DNA of 59,488 nt from DASUGM01 sp036274055 (GCA_036274055.1 DASUGM010000304.1:1-59488), one strand, 5' to 3'. Shown: positions 51,751 through 59,488, counted from the first letter of the stretch. Notes: a model not told the origin generated them from the sequence alone. Made by a program: numbers and translations.

Positions 51751-53439
51751 CTATTGCACTTTCCGGAAGGCCAGGCGTGAAATCCAGAACGTCCCGGTCG
51801 TCGCGGGCGGAGTGTTGAGCGTATCGACGACGAACAACATGCTCTGCAGCGGCGCGGCGACCGGCCGCTGCGAGGTCTGGAGATCCGCCGGCTCGAGTTC
51901 ACTGAGCGGCACGCTGATCCGTCGCGGTGAGGGATCGACGTAGACCGATCGGATCCATCGCGCGCTCCGGCCGCTGCGCAACCTGACCTGCACCGAGAGG
52001 CGCATCGGCTTGTCGGCGCGGGCGGTGAACTCGATCCGATCGACACTGTCGTGAAGCAGTTCCCGCGACGCCGCGGAAATGTACTGGCCGGCAGGCGCAC
52101 CCGGTGCCAGCGCGTAGCCGACCTTCAGCTCGGCGTCGCCGCCGGTGCCGACGTTGGAAATTGTGGCGCGGCTCAGCCCATCTCCCTCCGGGCGCCAGTC
52201 AGCGGCGGCCAGCGTGAACGGCAACAACACTTCAGGCCCTGATCCTTCAGGCGGATCGACGTCACCCCGCGGCGCCTCGATCACAATCGGATTGGACGCC
52301 AGCCACGGCGCCGGACCGGCGGGGTGAAACGCCTCGATGCGATACACGCCGGCCTCGAGCGGCCCGCGATGTTGAACGCTGCCCTGCCCGGTCGCCACGA
52401 TCTTGCCGTCGCGCAACAGCACGACGCGTGCTGCTGGAAACTCGGGCACCATGGCGTTCCACTCGGCGCGCTCACTCGAAGCCGGCAGGCGATCGCCGGC
52501 ATGCGACGGCCCGGCCGCCGTGGTCACGAAGAACGTCAGCGTCGCCGGCGCGGCGTAGGCGGCGATCACCGAGAACGACCGGCCGCGCGTCAGTCCGTCG
52601 AGCACGCTCGCGGCGTCGGCGGCCGGATCTCCGGTCAGCGGCGCGTTCAAAGACACCGCCTGCACGACGGCGCGGAACATCGTTTCGTAACTCGGCAGCG
52701 GCAACCACGTCGAGCGGCGCGGTTCCTGACTCTCCCACAGCCCGCGGGCGTGGGCGTCGACGGCCGCGACACCAAACTCCGCATGCGCGCGGGCATCGCG
52801 ATCCCAGCGGCGCAGCGATCGATCCGGCCGGGCGAACAGCGACGCCACTGCGGCCGCCGGCCGCACCGCCGACCGGACGGCTGCCCCCATCAACCGCGTG
52901 TAGGTCTCGTCCCGCCACTCTGCATCGGCGTTGAGCCACTCGATGCCGTCGGCCTCCGCCCCCGGATCCTGCCAGGCGAACTCCTGCCTCGGCGAGTCGG
53001 GATGCGCGAGCACGACTTTCCCGCCGAGCCGGTGCACGTCCTCGATGACGTCGCGCGCTTCGCCGGCCAGCGGGTATGGCGACGATGCGGCGATGCCGAG
53101 CGCGACGAGGTGTCCCGCGGCGGTGTTGATCTCGACGGCGTCGATGACGAGCACGCCGTGGCGATACGTCGGTGGATCGGGCGGCCGAGTGGCATCGCCG
53201 TGATCGGTGATGATCACGAACGCCAAACCGGCGCGGCGCGCGGCGTCGGCAATCGCATCGACCGTGCCGGTGCCGTCAGAGCGCGAGGAGTGAATGTGGT
53301 ACGCCCCGGCGGCGACGAGTGCCGGCCACTGCGGCGCCAGTTGCTGCGGCGCCGGCGGCAGCGTCAGTCCCGTGTACACGCCGACGGCGGCCACGAGGGC
53401 CGCCGTCGTGAGAATCAACGTGCGCAGGACCAGACGCAC
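51751..53439 (-). CDS. PHP-domain metallohydrolase (CehA/McbA-like), membrane-anchored
   Basis: The 562-residue protein has one N-terminal membrane helix (residues about 7-27), then a PHP-type domain with YHIHSSRSDGTGT, AFVIITDHGD, VEINTAAGHLVALG and LAHPDSPRQEFAW: the His/Asp metal ligands are in place. A beta-rich C-terminal half (residues about 320-562) follows. Members of this CehA/McbA group hydrolyse phosphoesters or carbamates; the substrate here is unknown. Its 3' end lies 10 bases from the converging lptFG stop with no terminator. Confidence 0.8.
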   Translation of the reverse strand: MRLVLRTLILTTAALVAAVGVYTGLTLPPAPQQLAPQWPALVAAGAYHIHSSRSDGTGTVDAIADAARRAGLAFVIITDHGDATRPPDPPTYRHGVLVIDAVEINTAAGHLVALGIAASSPYPLAGEARDVIEDVHRLGGKVVLAHPDSPRQEFAWQDPGAEADGIEWLNADAEWRDETYTRLMGAAVRSAVRPAAAVASLFARPDRSLRRWDRDARAHAEFGVAAVDAHARGLWESQEPRRSTWLPLPSYETMFRAVVQAVSLNAPLTGDPAADAASVLDGLTRGRSFSVIAAYAAPATLTFFVTTAAGPSHAGDRLPASSERAEWNAMVPEFPAARVVLLRDGKIVATGQGSVQHRGPLEAGVYRIEAFHPAGPAPWLASNPIVIEAPRGDVDPPEGSGPEVLLPFTLAAADWRPEGDGLSRATISNVGTGGDAELKVGYALAPGAPAGQYISAASRELLHDSVDRIEFTARADKPMRLSVQVRLRSGRSARWIRSVYVDPSPRRISVPLSELEPADLQTSQRPVAAPLQSMLFVVDTLNTPPATTGTFWISRLAFRKVQ

Positions 53440-53451
53440 GGGCCGGCGCGC

Positions 53452-54600
53452 TTACTTGGCGTCCGCCTTGAGGGCCGCGGCCTTGTCGGTGCGCTCCCAG
53501 GTGAACTCGGGCTCGGTGCGCCCGAAGTGGCCGAACGCCGCGGTTTTGCGGTAAATCGGCTTGCGCAGGTCGAGGCTCTCGATGATGCCCTTCGGCGTCA
53601 GTTTGAAATGGGCCCGGACGAGATCGGTCAACTTCTGATCCGAAACCGTGCCGGTGCCCTGGGTATCGATCAGCACGGAAACCGGATCGGCAACGCCGAT
53701 CGCGTACGCCAACTGCACCATCGCGCGTTCCGCGAGTCCAGCGGCGACGACGTTTTTCGCGATGTAGCGCGCCATGTAACAGGCGCTGCGGTCGACCTTG
53801 GTGGGATCTTTGCCGGAGAACGCGCCGCCGCCGTGGGGCGCATAACCGCCGTAGGTGTCGACGATGATCTTGCGGCCGGTGACGCCGGCGTCCCCGTGCG
53901 GGCCGCCGACGACGAAGCGTCCGGTCGGGTTGACGTAGACCTTCGTGTCCTTGTCGATCATCGCGGCCGGAATCACGTCCTTGATGACCGACGCGGTCAG
54001 GTCGTCCTTGATGTGCTTCTGATCGACCTTCTCGCTGTGCTGCGTCGACAACACGATGGCGTCGATGCGCACCGGCTTGTCGCCGTCGTATTCGACGGTG
54101 ACCTGCGACTTGCCGTCCGGACGCAGGTAATCGACCTTGCCGCTCTTGCGGCGCTCCGACATCCCGCGCACGAGCTTGTGGGCGAGCATGATCGGCAGCG
54201 GCATCAGCTCTTCGGTCTCGCGGCACGCGAAGCCGAACATCAGGCCCTGATCGCCGGCGCCGCCGGTGTCCACGCCCTGGCCGATGTCCCGCGACTGCTC
54301 ATGAATGGCCGACAGCACTGCGCAGGTTTCGTAGTCGAACCCGTATTTCGCGCGGGTGTAGCCGACGTCCTTGATCGCCGTGCGGACGATGTGCTGCACG
54401 TCGATCGTCGCGTTGGTCGTGATCTCGCCGGCGACGACGGCGAGGCCGGTCGTGACCAGCGTTTCGCAGGCAACGCGGCCGATCGGGTCCTGCGCGATGA
54501 TCGCGTCGAGAACGCCGTCGGAAATCTGGTCAGCAATCTTGTCGGGATGGCCTTCGGTAACGGACTCGGAGGTAAAAAGGTGGCGGCCAGTGCGGCCCAT
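53452..54600 (-). CDS. metK: S-adenosylmethionine synthase
   Basis: The 382-residue enzyme makes SAM from methionine and ATP. Signatures: FTSESVTEGHPDKIADQISDGVLDAI, the GAGDQGLMFGFA hexapeptide (GAGDQG), GGGAFSGKDPTKVDRSACYMARYIAKN and the loop DGKSQVTVEYDG. A GAGGAG ribosome binding site precedes the ATG, partly covered by a small GGAG-TAG-CTCC stem. The PHP-domain gene follows 12 bases after its stop. Confidence 0.97.
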   Translation of the reverse strand: MGRTGRHLFTSESVTEGHPDKIADQISDGVLDAIIAQDPIGRVACETLVTTGLAVVAGEITTNATIDVQHIVRTAIKDVGYTRAKYGFDYETCAVLSAIHEQSRDIGQGVDTGGAGDQGLMFGFACRETEELMPLPIMLAHKLVRGMSERRKSGKVDYLRPDGKSQVTVEYDGDKPVRIDAIVLSTQHSEKVDQKHIKDDLTASVIKDVIPAAMIDKDTKVYVNPTGRFVVGGPHGDAGVTGRKIIVDTYGGYAPHGGGAFSGKDPTKVDRSACYMARYIAKNVVAAGLAERAMVQLAYAIGVADPVSVLIDTQGTGTVSDQKLTDLVRAHFKLTPKGIIESLDLRKPIYRKTAAFGHFGRTEPEFTWERTDKAAALKADAK

Positions 54601-54669
54601 GGAGCTACTCCTCGGAAACCGGCGCTCGGACTACCCACAGCGCGAGCTCGGCCTCACGGTAAACAGCTA

Positions 54670-54698
54670 ACGGTACCAGACAGGCCGGAACGGGTCAA
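54670..54698 (-). promoter_or_regulatory. metK promoter
   Basis: On the minus strand TTGACC (54698-54693), 17 bp and TACCGT (54675-54670) lie directly after the xerD stop, giving a metK leader of about 60 bases. That leader can form GCGCT...AGCGC, but I do not recognise any SAM riboswitch class in it. Confidence 0.5.
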
Positions 54699-55604
54699 TC
54701 ACGCGCGGGGGTGGAACGCGTCATACACCTGCCGCAGCCGGGCTTCGAGCACGTGGGTGTAAATCTGCGTCGTCGAGAGATCGGCGTGGCCGAGCATGGT
54801 CTGAATCGCTCGCAGATCGGCGCCGCGTTCGAGCAGATGCGTCGCGAACGAATGCCGGAGGACGTGCGGGCTGAGGTGCGCGCGCACGCCGGCCCTGCGG
54901 CCGTGCGCCTTCAGGATCTTCCAGAATCCGCTGCGGGAAAGCCGCGCGCCGCCGCGCGCGTTGACGAACAGCCAGACGCTGTCGCGCTTCTTGACCAGCG
55001 CCGGCCGCGCCTGTGCCAGATACCGCTGCACCCATTCGGCGGCGACATCGCCGAGCGGGACGATTCGCTGCTTGCCGCCCTTGCCCTGACACTGCACATA
55101 GCCCTGATCGCTCCGCACGTCCGTGATCCGCAGCCCGACCAGCTCCGAGACGCGGAGGCCGGTCGCGTAGAGCACCTCGATCAGCGCGCGGTCGCGCAAT
55201 CCGGCCGGTGCCGCGACATCCGGCGCGGTGAGTAGCGCGTCCACCTGTTCAATCGAGAGGAAGTGCGGCAACGCCGCGAAGGTGCGCGGCGCATGCAGGT
55301 CGTCGGCGGGATTGCGATCGACGCGGCCTGACAGCCGCAGGAACTTGAAAAAACTGCGGACGCAGGCCACCAGACGCGCGGTCGATGTCGGCGAGAGTCC
55401 CCCGGCCATCGACTCGCGGACAAAATCCTCGAGTTCGGCGCGCGACAGCGCTTCGATGGTTCGGCCATGGTCGGCGCAGAATGCCGCGAGCCGGGCCAGA
55501 TCGCGCCGATAGGCCTCGAGCGTGTTCGCCGCCATGCGCCGCTCGACCTCCAGATGGCGCAGAAAGGCGACGACCGCAGCCGGCACGCGCGACGGCGTCG
55601 TCAT
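54699..55604 (-). CDS. xerD: Site-specific tyrosine recombinase XerD
   Basis: The 301-residue recombinase resolves chromosome dimers at dif. The SAM-like N-terminal core-binding domain (FLRHLEVERRMAANTLEAYRRDL) is followed by the catalytic domain with R151 (TGLRVSEL), K175 (GKGGKQR), H247-x-x-R250 (SPHVLRHSFATH), H273 (LGHADLSTTQIYTH) and Y282, so all six residues are present. It differs from a phage integrase in its short length and the standard XerD motifs. Divergent from murQ; a dif-like site lies 5.4 kb away. Confidence 0.94.
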   Translation of the reverse strand: MTTPSRVPAAVVAFLRHLEVERRMAANTLEAYRRDLARLAAFCADHGRTIEALSRAELEDFVRESMAGGLSPTSTARLVACVRSFFKFLRLSGRVDRNPADDLHAPRTFAALPHFLSIEQVDALLTAPDVAAPAGLRDRALIEVLYATGLRVSELVGLRITDVRSDQGYVQCQGKGGKQRIVPLGDVAAEWVQRYLAQARPALVKKRDSVWLFVNARGGARLSRSGFWKILKAHGRRAGVRAHLSPHVLRHSFATHLLERGADLRAIQTMLGHADLSTTQIYTHVLEARLRQVYDAFHPRA

Positions 55605-55646
55605 CGTTCGCCATTATCGGCGGAACCGGCGCCACACTTCTGTGGT

Positions 55647-55686
55647 TTGCAGTCGGCTGCGGACGCGAGTACTCTGAGATGTTCGC
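55647..55686 (+). promoter_or_regulatory. murQ promoter region with GAGTACTC-N6-GTTCGC motif
   Basis: A weak TTGCAG (55647-55652), 17 bp and TACTCT (55670-55675) overlap the palindrome GAGTACTC (55667-55674), followed after six bases by GTTCGC. The same motif with the same spacing precedes the glycoside hydrolase gene (58537-58556). The expected start point lies downstream of the ATG at 55679, which favours the ATG at 55703. Confidence 0.5.
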
Positions 55687-55702
55687 GCGGGTAAACGACC
55701 AG

Positions 55703-56653
55703 ATGCCATATCACTCGAAATGGCAGGATCTTCCGACCGAAGCCATTAACGCCGACACGCTCGGCATCGACCGGATGCCGATCCTGGAGATCGTCGATCT
55801 CCTGGGCCAGGAAGACAAACGGGTCGTGTCAGCGGTCCACAAAGAGCGCGAGCGCATCGCGCATGGCGTCGAGATCATCGTCTCGACGCTCCGCAAGGGC
55901 GGGCGGGTCTTCCTCGCCGGCGCCGGCACGTCCGGACGCCTCGGCGTCGTCGAAGCGGCGGAGATGCCGCCGACCTTCGGGACCTCGCCCAAACTCGTAC
56001 AGGCGATCATGGCCGGCGGCCAGGAAGCGGTGTTTCGCGCCCGCGAAGGCGTCGAAGACAACTTCGAAGAAGGCCGGCGCAGCATGGCGCGGTTGCGCGT
56101 CTCCCGGCGAGACGTCGTCATTGGCGTCTCGGCAAGCGGCCTGACGCCTTTCGTGCGCGGGGCGCTCACTGCGGCCCGCACCAAAGGGGCGCGCATCATC
56201 TTCGTCACGTGCTGGCCGGGCACCGAGTTGCAGAATTTCGTCGATCTGATCATCGCGCCGTCGGTTGGCCCGGAGGTGATTGCCGGGTCGACGCGGTTGA
56301 AAGCCGGCACCGCCACCAAGATGGTGCTGAACATGCTGACGACGATCGCGATGGTCCGGGTCGGCAAGACCTACGGCAACCTGATGGTCGACGTGAAGAC
56401 GGGATCGGAGAAGCTGAAAGACCGCGCCCTCCGCATCGTCGTGGTCGTCACCGGCGCCACGCCGGAAGAGGCTGCCGATCTGCTGAAGCGCGCCAAGTGG
56501 AACGTCAAAGCGGCGATCGTGATGAAGAAGGCGGATGTGTCCTATGCCACCGCGCTGCGCAAACTCAAAAGCGCGCACGACTTCATGCGCGAAGCGCTGG
56601 GCGAAGATCTCGAGCCGCGCCTGCGCAAGCTGCTCAAGCCGACTGCCGAATAA
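55703..56653 (+). CDS. murQ: N-acetylmuramic acid 6-phosphate etherase
   Basis: The 316-residue enzyme cleaves the lactyl ether of MurNAc-6-phosphate, giving GlcNAc-6-phosphate. It has DRMPILEIVDLLGQEDKRV, the SIS-domain motif GAGTSGRLGVVEAAEMPPTFG (73-93), IMAGGQEAVFRAREGVEDN, GVSASGLTPFV and STRLKAGTATKMVLNMLTT. I chose the ATG at 55703 over 55679 because it gives a normal MurQ length and lies after the likely transcription start. It converges with nagB across an inverted repeat that begins three bases after its stop. Confidence 0.93.
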   Translation: MPYHSKWQDLPTEAINADTLGIDRMPILEIVDLLGQEDKRVVSAVHKERERIAHGVEIIVSTLRKGGRVFLAGAGTSGRLGVVEAAEMPPTFGTSPKLVQAIMAGGQEAVFRAREGVEDNFEEGRRSMARLRVSRRDVVIGVSASGLTPFVRGALTAARTKGARIIFVTCWPGTELQNFVDLIIAPSVGPEVIAGSTRLKAGTATKMVLNMLTTIAMVRVGKTYGNLMVDVKTGSEKLKDRALRIVVVVTGATPEEAADLLKRAKWNVKAAIVMKKADVSYATALRKLKSAHDFMREALGEDLEPRLRKLLKPTAE

Positions 56654-56655
56654 AA

Positions 56656-56782
56656 ATCGACAGCACCATGAAGGACCTCTGAAGGATTCTGGAGGAACGT
56701 CAAGGTGATTTTGGCTCTTAAGGCCCAGATCCCCTTCACGCTCCTCCAAAATCCTACAGAGATCCTTCACGGTGCTGTCGAT
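56656..56782. repeat. Inverted tandem-repeat element, AGGA family copy 2
   Basis: Left arm units TGAAGGACCTC, TGAAGGATTC, TGGAGGAACG and TCAAGGTGAT (period 10-11) begin after ATCGACAGCACCA. The right arm complements it over about 60 bases with about nine mismatches, mostly transitions that leave G-U pairs in one or other transcript. The tip is near GGCTCTTAAGGCC. It spans the whole gap between converging murQ and nagB and shares GGACCTCTG(G/A)AGGA and GCACCATGAAGG with the element at 17496-17605. Probable two-way terminator. Confidence 0.85.
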
Positions 56783-56785
56783 CGT

Positions 56786-57529
56786 TTAGCGTCGCTTCGC
56801 CAGCTTCCCCGCCGCCGCGCGATCGAGCACGACCAACACATTCGGATGCGCCTGTAACAGCGACGCCGGGATGCGCGTGGTGATCGGACCGCGGAGCGCG
56901 CCGGCGACAATCGAGGCCTTGTGCGCGCCGGTGGCCAGCAGAAGCACCGTCCGCGCGCGCAGAATCGAGCCGATGCCCATCGACAGCGCGTGCGTCGGCA
57001 CGCGCCGCCAGTTGCCTCCGAACGCGCGGGCATTGGCGCGGCGCGACGCCTCAGTCAGCCGGACGCGGTGGCTCCCCGTCACGAGCGCGGACGCCGGCTC
57101 GTTGAAGCCGATGTGCCCGTTGCCGCCGATGCCGACGACGGCAATGGTCAGGCCGCCGACGGCGGCCAGCGCGGCGTCGAAGCGCGCGATCTCGCGGCGC
57201 CAGTCCTTACGCCGTCCGTTGAACAAGTGCATCCGCTCGGGCGGGAGATTGATCGCGTCGAACAGGTGCGCGCGCATGTAGGCGTGATAGCTGCCCGGAT
57301 CGCCGGGCGCAAGGCCGACGAACTCGTCGAGATTGAACGTCGTGGCGCGGGCGAAGTCGGCGCGCCCCTGCCGGTGCAACTCGACGAGCGCGCGATACAT
57401 CGGAATCGGCGTCCGACCGGTCGGCAACCCGATGACGAGTTCGGGATCGACCTGGAGCGCGTCGGCGATGCAGGTCGCGACGGTCACGGCGGCCGCGGCG
57501 GCGTCGGGCAGAATCGCGATCCGAGTCAT
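56786..57529 (-). CDS. nagB: Glucosamine-6-phosphate deaminase
   Basis: The 247-residue enzyme turns glucosamine-6-phosphate into fructose-6-phosphate and ammonia. It has IGLPTGRTPIPMYRALVE, FNLDEFVGLAPGDPGSYHAYM, VVGIGGNGHIGFNEPAS and MGIGSILRARTVLLLATGAHKA. It lacks the C-terminal allosteric extension of the E. coli enzyme and matches the shorter form. Its ATG overlaps the nagK-like stop (ATGA). NagA is not in the window, so the deacetylase must lie elsewhere. Confidence 0.93.
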   Translation of the reverse strand: MTRIAILPDAAAAAVTVATCIADALQVDPELVIGLPTGRTPIPMYRALVELHRQGRADFARATTFNLDEFVGLAPGDPGSYHAYMRAHLFDAINLPPERMHLFNGRRKDWRREIARFDAALAAVGGLTIAVVGIGGNGHIGFNEPASALVTGSHRVRLTEASRRANARAFGGNWRRVPTHALSMGIGSILRARTVLLLATGAHKASIVAGALRGPITTRIPASLLQAHPNVLVVLDRAAAGKLAKRR

Positions 57530-58467
57530 GCGTGGGAATCGATGTACGCCGGCACCGCGTGATCGCCGTTGGCGAGCCGCCGCGCGAGACGGACCGCGCC
57601 GCTGGCCGGCTCGGCGTCGAGGTGATGGATGCTCACGCCGGGCGCCGCCGCGCGCAGACGGCCGACGAGCAGGTCGGCCAATCTCGGCGCTGCTTTGAAC
57701 GTGCCGCCGGCCAGCAGGACCGTCGGACTCTCCAGCGACAATCGGCGGGCGACTGACATCGCCGCCGCCGCCAACTCGGCAGCGGCGACGTCGAGAATCT
57801 GCTGCGCGATTGGATCGCCTTGATCGAACGCGGTCTGCAAATACCGGGCGAGCGAGGCAATCGTCGACGGCCGCGTCCCCCCTTCGTAGATTTCGCGGAC
57901 CAGATCGGCGGGCCGGCCGATCGAAAAGTGCGCCAGCAGCAGTGGCGTAAGCGCCGTTGGTGAACCGCGGCGATCGTCGGCGCGGACGACGGCGCGCAGC
58001 GCCTGCCGTCCCAGCCAGTACCCGCTGCCCTCATCGCCGAGCACGTAGCCCCAGCCGCCGGCGCGCGCCGCTTGTTCCCCGGCGTTGCGTCCGTAGGCAA
58101 TCGAGCCGGTGCCGGCAATGACGACGATGCCTGGAGCCCCCGGCAGCCCCGCCTCCAGCGCGATCAGCGCGTCGTTGACGATCAGCAGCCGGGCGCGCTC
58201 GCCGATGCGCCCGAGAATTTCCCGGATCGTCGCCGCGTCGCGCGGGCGATCGACGCCCGCCATGCCCAGGCAGATGACGCCTGGCCGCTCGCCGCGCTGA
58301 CTGACCACCTCGTCGATCAGCGCGTGGAGCACCTTTTCGACTTCGAGTTCGCCGAGCGTCTGCAAGTGCGCCGCCGGGCCCCGCGCCTCGGCGATGATCT
58401 GTCCCGAGTCATCGGCGAGCTGACAAACGGTCTTCGACCCGCCGGCATCGACGCCCAAGACGTGCAT
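57526..58467 (-). CDS. N-acetylglucosamine kinase-like (BadF/BcrA ATPase family)
   Basis: The 313-residue protein has the sugar-kinase/actin fold of the BadF/BadG/BcrA family: GVDAGGSKTVCQLAD (5-19), CLGMAGVDRPRD, IVNDALIAL, IVVIAGTGSIAYGRN, GGWGYVLGDEGSGYWLG and LLAGGTFKAAP. This is the NagK-like group that phosphorylates N-acetylglucosamine (or MurNAc/glucosamine). Its overlap with nagB and the murQ gene nearby support an amino-sugar substrate. The start ATG lacks a clear ribosome binding site. Confidence 0.85.
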   Translation of the reverse strand: MHVLGVDAGGSKTVCQLADDSGQIIAEARGPAAHLQTLGELEVEKVLHALIDEVVSQRGERPGVICLGMAGVDRPRDAATIREILGRIGERARLLIVNDALIALEAGLPGAPGIVVIAGTGSIAYGRNAGEQAARAGGWGYVLGDEGSGYWLGRQALRAVVRADDRRGSPTALTPLLLAHFSIGRPADLVREIYEGGTRPSTIASLARYLQTAFDQGDPIAQQILDVAAAELAAAAMSVARRLSLESPTVLLAGGTFKAAPRLADLLVGRLRAAAPGVSIHHLDAEPASGAVRLARRLANGDHAVPAYIDSHA

Positions 58468-58515
58468 CGCCGCTGATGGTAGTTGGTCGCCGCCTCAAAA
58501 GTGAAGATTCTCTCG

Positions 58516-58556
58516 TTGACGCCCGATAGAGTGACTGAGTACTCTTGAGAGTTCGC
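58516..58556 (+). promoter_or_regulatory. Promoter and GAGTACTC-N6-GTTCGC motif before the glycoside hydrolase gene
   Basis: TTGACG (58516-58521), 18 bp and TACTCT (58540-58545) overlap the palindrome GAGTACTC (58537-58544), followed after six bases by GTTCGC (58551-58556), which abuts the ATG. The expected leader is only about six bases. The region is shared with the divergent nagK-like gene, so one regulator could control both directions. Confidence 0.55.
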
Positions 58557-59488
58557 ATGCGCCGTTCGGCACCTTTCATTCACTCCCTTCTGGTTTTCGC
58601 CGCAGTTCTCGGGGCGTTCCGGCCGGCCGCGCCGGCGGTCAGCGCGATGGCGCAGGCCGCCCCGGCGGTCGACGTCCGCGGAATGTGGGTGCTGCGTACG
58701 TCGCTGACGTCTCCGGCCTCGATCGCCGCGATGGTCAGCGCCGCAAAAGCCGCGGGGATGAACACGCTGCTGGTCCAGGTCCGCGGCCGCGGCGAAGCCT
58801 TCTACAAGAGCGACATCGAGCCGCGCGCCACCGAGCTGGCCAGGCAGCCGGAGAGTTTCGACCCACTGCAGACCACGCTGGACCTGGCGCATCAGGCCGG
58901 CCTTCGCGTCCACGCCTGGGTCAACGTCAACCTCGTGTCGAGCGCCACCGTCCTGCCGCGTTCACGCGATCATGTCGCGCACCGCCACCCGGAATGGCTG
59001 ATGACGCCGCGCGCGCTGGCCGACGCGCTGCGCAAGATCGGACCGCAGTCGCCGGCCTACGTCGGGACGCTGTCACGCTGGGTGCGTACCAACGTCGAGT
59101 CCACCGAAGGACTGTACTTGTCGCCAATCACGCCAGCGGCGCAGACGTATTCGGTATCCGTGATTCGCGAGCTGCTCGATCGCTATGACGTCGATGGCCT
59201 GCATCTCGACTACATCCGCTACCCCAACGCCGAATTCGATTTCAGCGCCGCGGCCATCGCGCAGTTTCGCGCCGCCGAGTTGCCCGCGGTTCCGGCGGCG
59301 GAACGCGAGCGGCTGGATCGCGCCGCGGCCGGTGACGCCGCGGCCTGGCCGCGCGCCTTTCCCGATGCCTACGCGGCGTTTCGCGTCGAGCGGCTGACCG
59401 CGCTGGTCGCCCGCATCAACACCGAAGCCCGCGCGGCGCGTCCGGCGCTGACGATCTCGGCGGCGGTCGTCCCTGACGCGACCGAGGC
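58557..59488 (+). CDS. Secreted family-10-like glycoside hydrolase, 5' part (runs off the right edge)
   Basis: The frame is open from the ATG at 58557 to the window edge, giving at least 310 residues. A signal peptide (FIHSLLVFAAVLGAFRPAAPAVSA) precedes DVRGMWVLRTSLTSPASIAAMVSAAKAAGMNTLLVQVRGRGEAFYKSDIEP, HAWVNVNLVSS, and YDVDGLHLDYIRYP, the strand order and DxxRYP-type turn of the DUF187 (GH10-like, also YngK) family. These enzymes act on envelope or extracellular glycans. Located beside murQ and nagB, it may release peptidoglycan fragments; the C-terminus is unseen. Confidence 0.85.
   Translation, partial: MRRSAPFIHSLLVFAAVLGAFRPAAPAVSAMAQAAPAVDVRGMWVLRTSLTSPASIAAMVSAAKAAGMNTLLVQVRGRGEAFYKSDIEPRATELARQPESFDPLQTTLDLAHQAGLRVHAWVNVNLVSSATVLPRSRDHVAHRHPEWLMTPRALADALRKIGPQSPAYVGTLSRWVRTNVESTEGLYLSPITPAAQTYSVSVIRELLDRYDVDGLHLDYIRYPNAEFDFSAAAIAQFRAAELPAVPAAERERLDRAAAGDAAAWPRAFPDAYAAFRVERLTALVARINTEARAARPALTISAAVVPDATE

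Noticed and set aside
54601..54669. SAM riboswitch in the metK leader
   Set aside because: The leader is only about 60 bases and shows one GC stem; I see none of the conserved motifs of the SAM or SAH classes.
54699..55604. Integrase of a mobile element
   Set aside because: Length and motifs are those of chromosomal XerD, and no other mobile-element genes surround it.
1..59488. tRNA or rRNA genes
   Set aside because: I saw no cloverleaf with conserved TTCRA-type arm or rRNA-like segments; small RNAs cannot be excluded by reading alone.

Overview
The window is about 59.5 kb of GC-rich, densely packed bacterial chromosome. It carries two-membrane genes (LptB, LptF/G, Tol-Pal), HPr kinase next to RpoN and RapZ, an agmatinase/deoxyhypusine-synthase-like pair and many GTG starts. 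This mix, with many start-stop overlaps, suggests Acidobacteriota, perhaps the Vicinamibacteria; that placement is inference from gene content. I see no rRNA, tRNA, CRISPR array, insertion sequence or prophage.

Layout. 1-2.1 kb: the 5' end of a CopZ-type zinc/iron-sulfur protein on the minus strand behind a MerR-type promoter, two small hypothetical genes, a PilZ gene and a TPR membrane protein. 2.2-8.3 kb (minus): mutS, a peptide-type ABC binding lipoprotein, a deoxyhypusine-synthase-like gene and agmatinase, overlapping head to tail. 8.4-11.4 kb (plus): a tsaB-rimI fusion, ydcH, psd and pssA. 11.3-15.2 kb (minus): a giant NtrY-like histidine kinase. 15.3-17.5 kb (plus): a membrane protein and an aminotransferase; 17.6-18.8 kb (minus): a beta-propeller protein. 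18.8-36.2 kb: a long plus-strand run of guaA, dnaE, accA, recJ, a fused lptC/lptA-like gene, lptB, rpoN, hpf, hprK, rapZ, a mannose-type EIIA, HPr, ptsI and a cupin.

36.4-43.6 kb (minus): tolQ-tolR-tolA-like-tolB-pal-cpoB-ssb and a GT39-like membrane protein, from one good promoter. 43.7-51.7 kb (plus): recN, miaB, a bifunctional-nuclease-family gene, parA, parB and an lptF-lptG fusion. 51.8-55.6 kb (minus): a PHP metallohydrolase, metK and xerD. 55.7-59.5 kb: an amino-sugar recycling group (murQ, nagB, nagK-like) and the start of a secreted family-10-like glycoside hydrolase.

Functional themes are mismatch repair and replication, polyamine metabolism, phospholipid synthesis (psd-pssA), LPS export (LptC/A, LptB, LptF/G in two fusions), a PTS phosphorelay with no sugar permease in view next to sigma-54 genes, envelope constriction (Tol-Pal), chromosome partition (ParAB) and peptidoglycan amino-sugar salvage.

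The most unusual content is between genes. Five gaps hold long imperfect inverted repeats whose arms are built from short tandem units of about 5-14 bp. One is a near-perfect hairpin of about 80 bp, two belong to one sequence family and run up to or into gene 3' ends, and one brackets a GC-rich core beside a dif-like 28-mer. A shared palindrome-plus-hexamer (GAGTACTC-N6-GTTCGC) precedes both murQ and the glycoside hydrolase gene.
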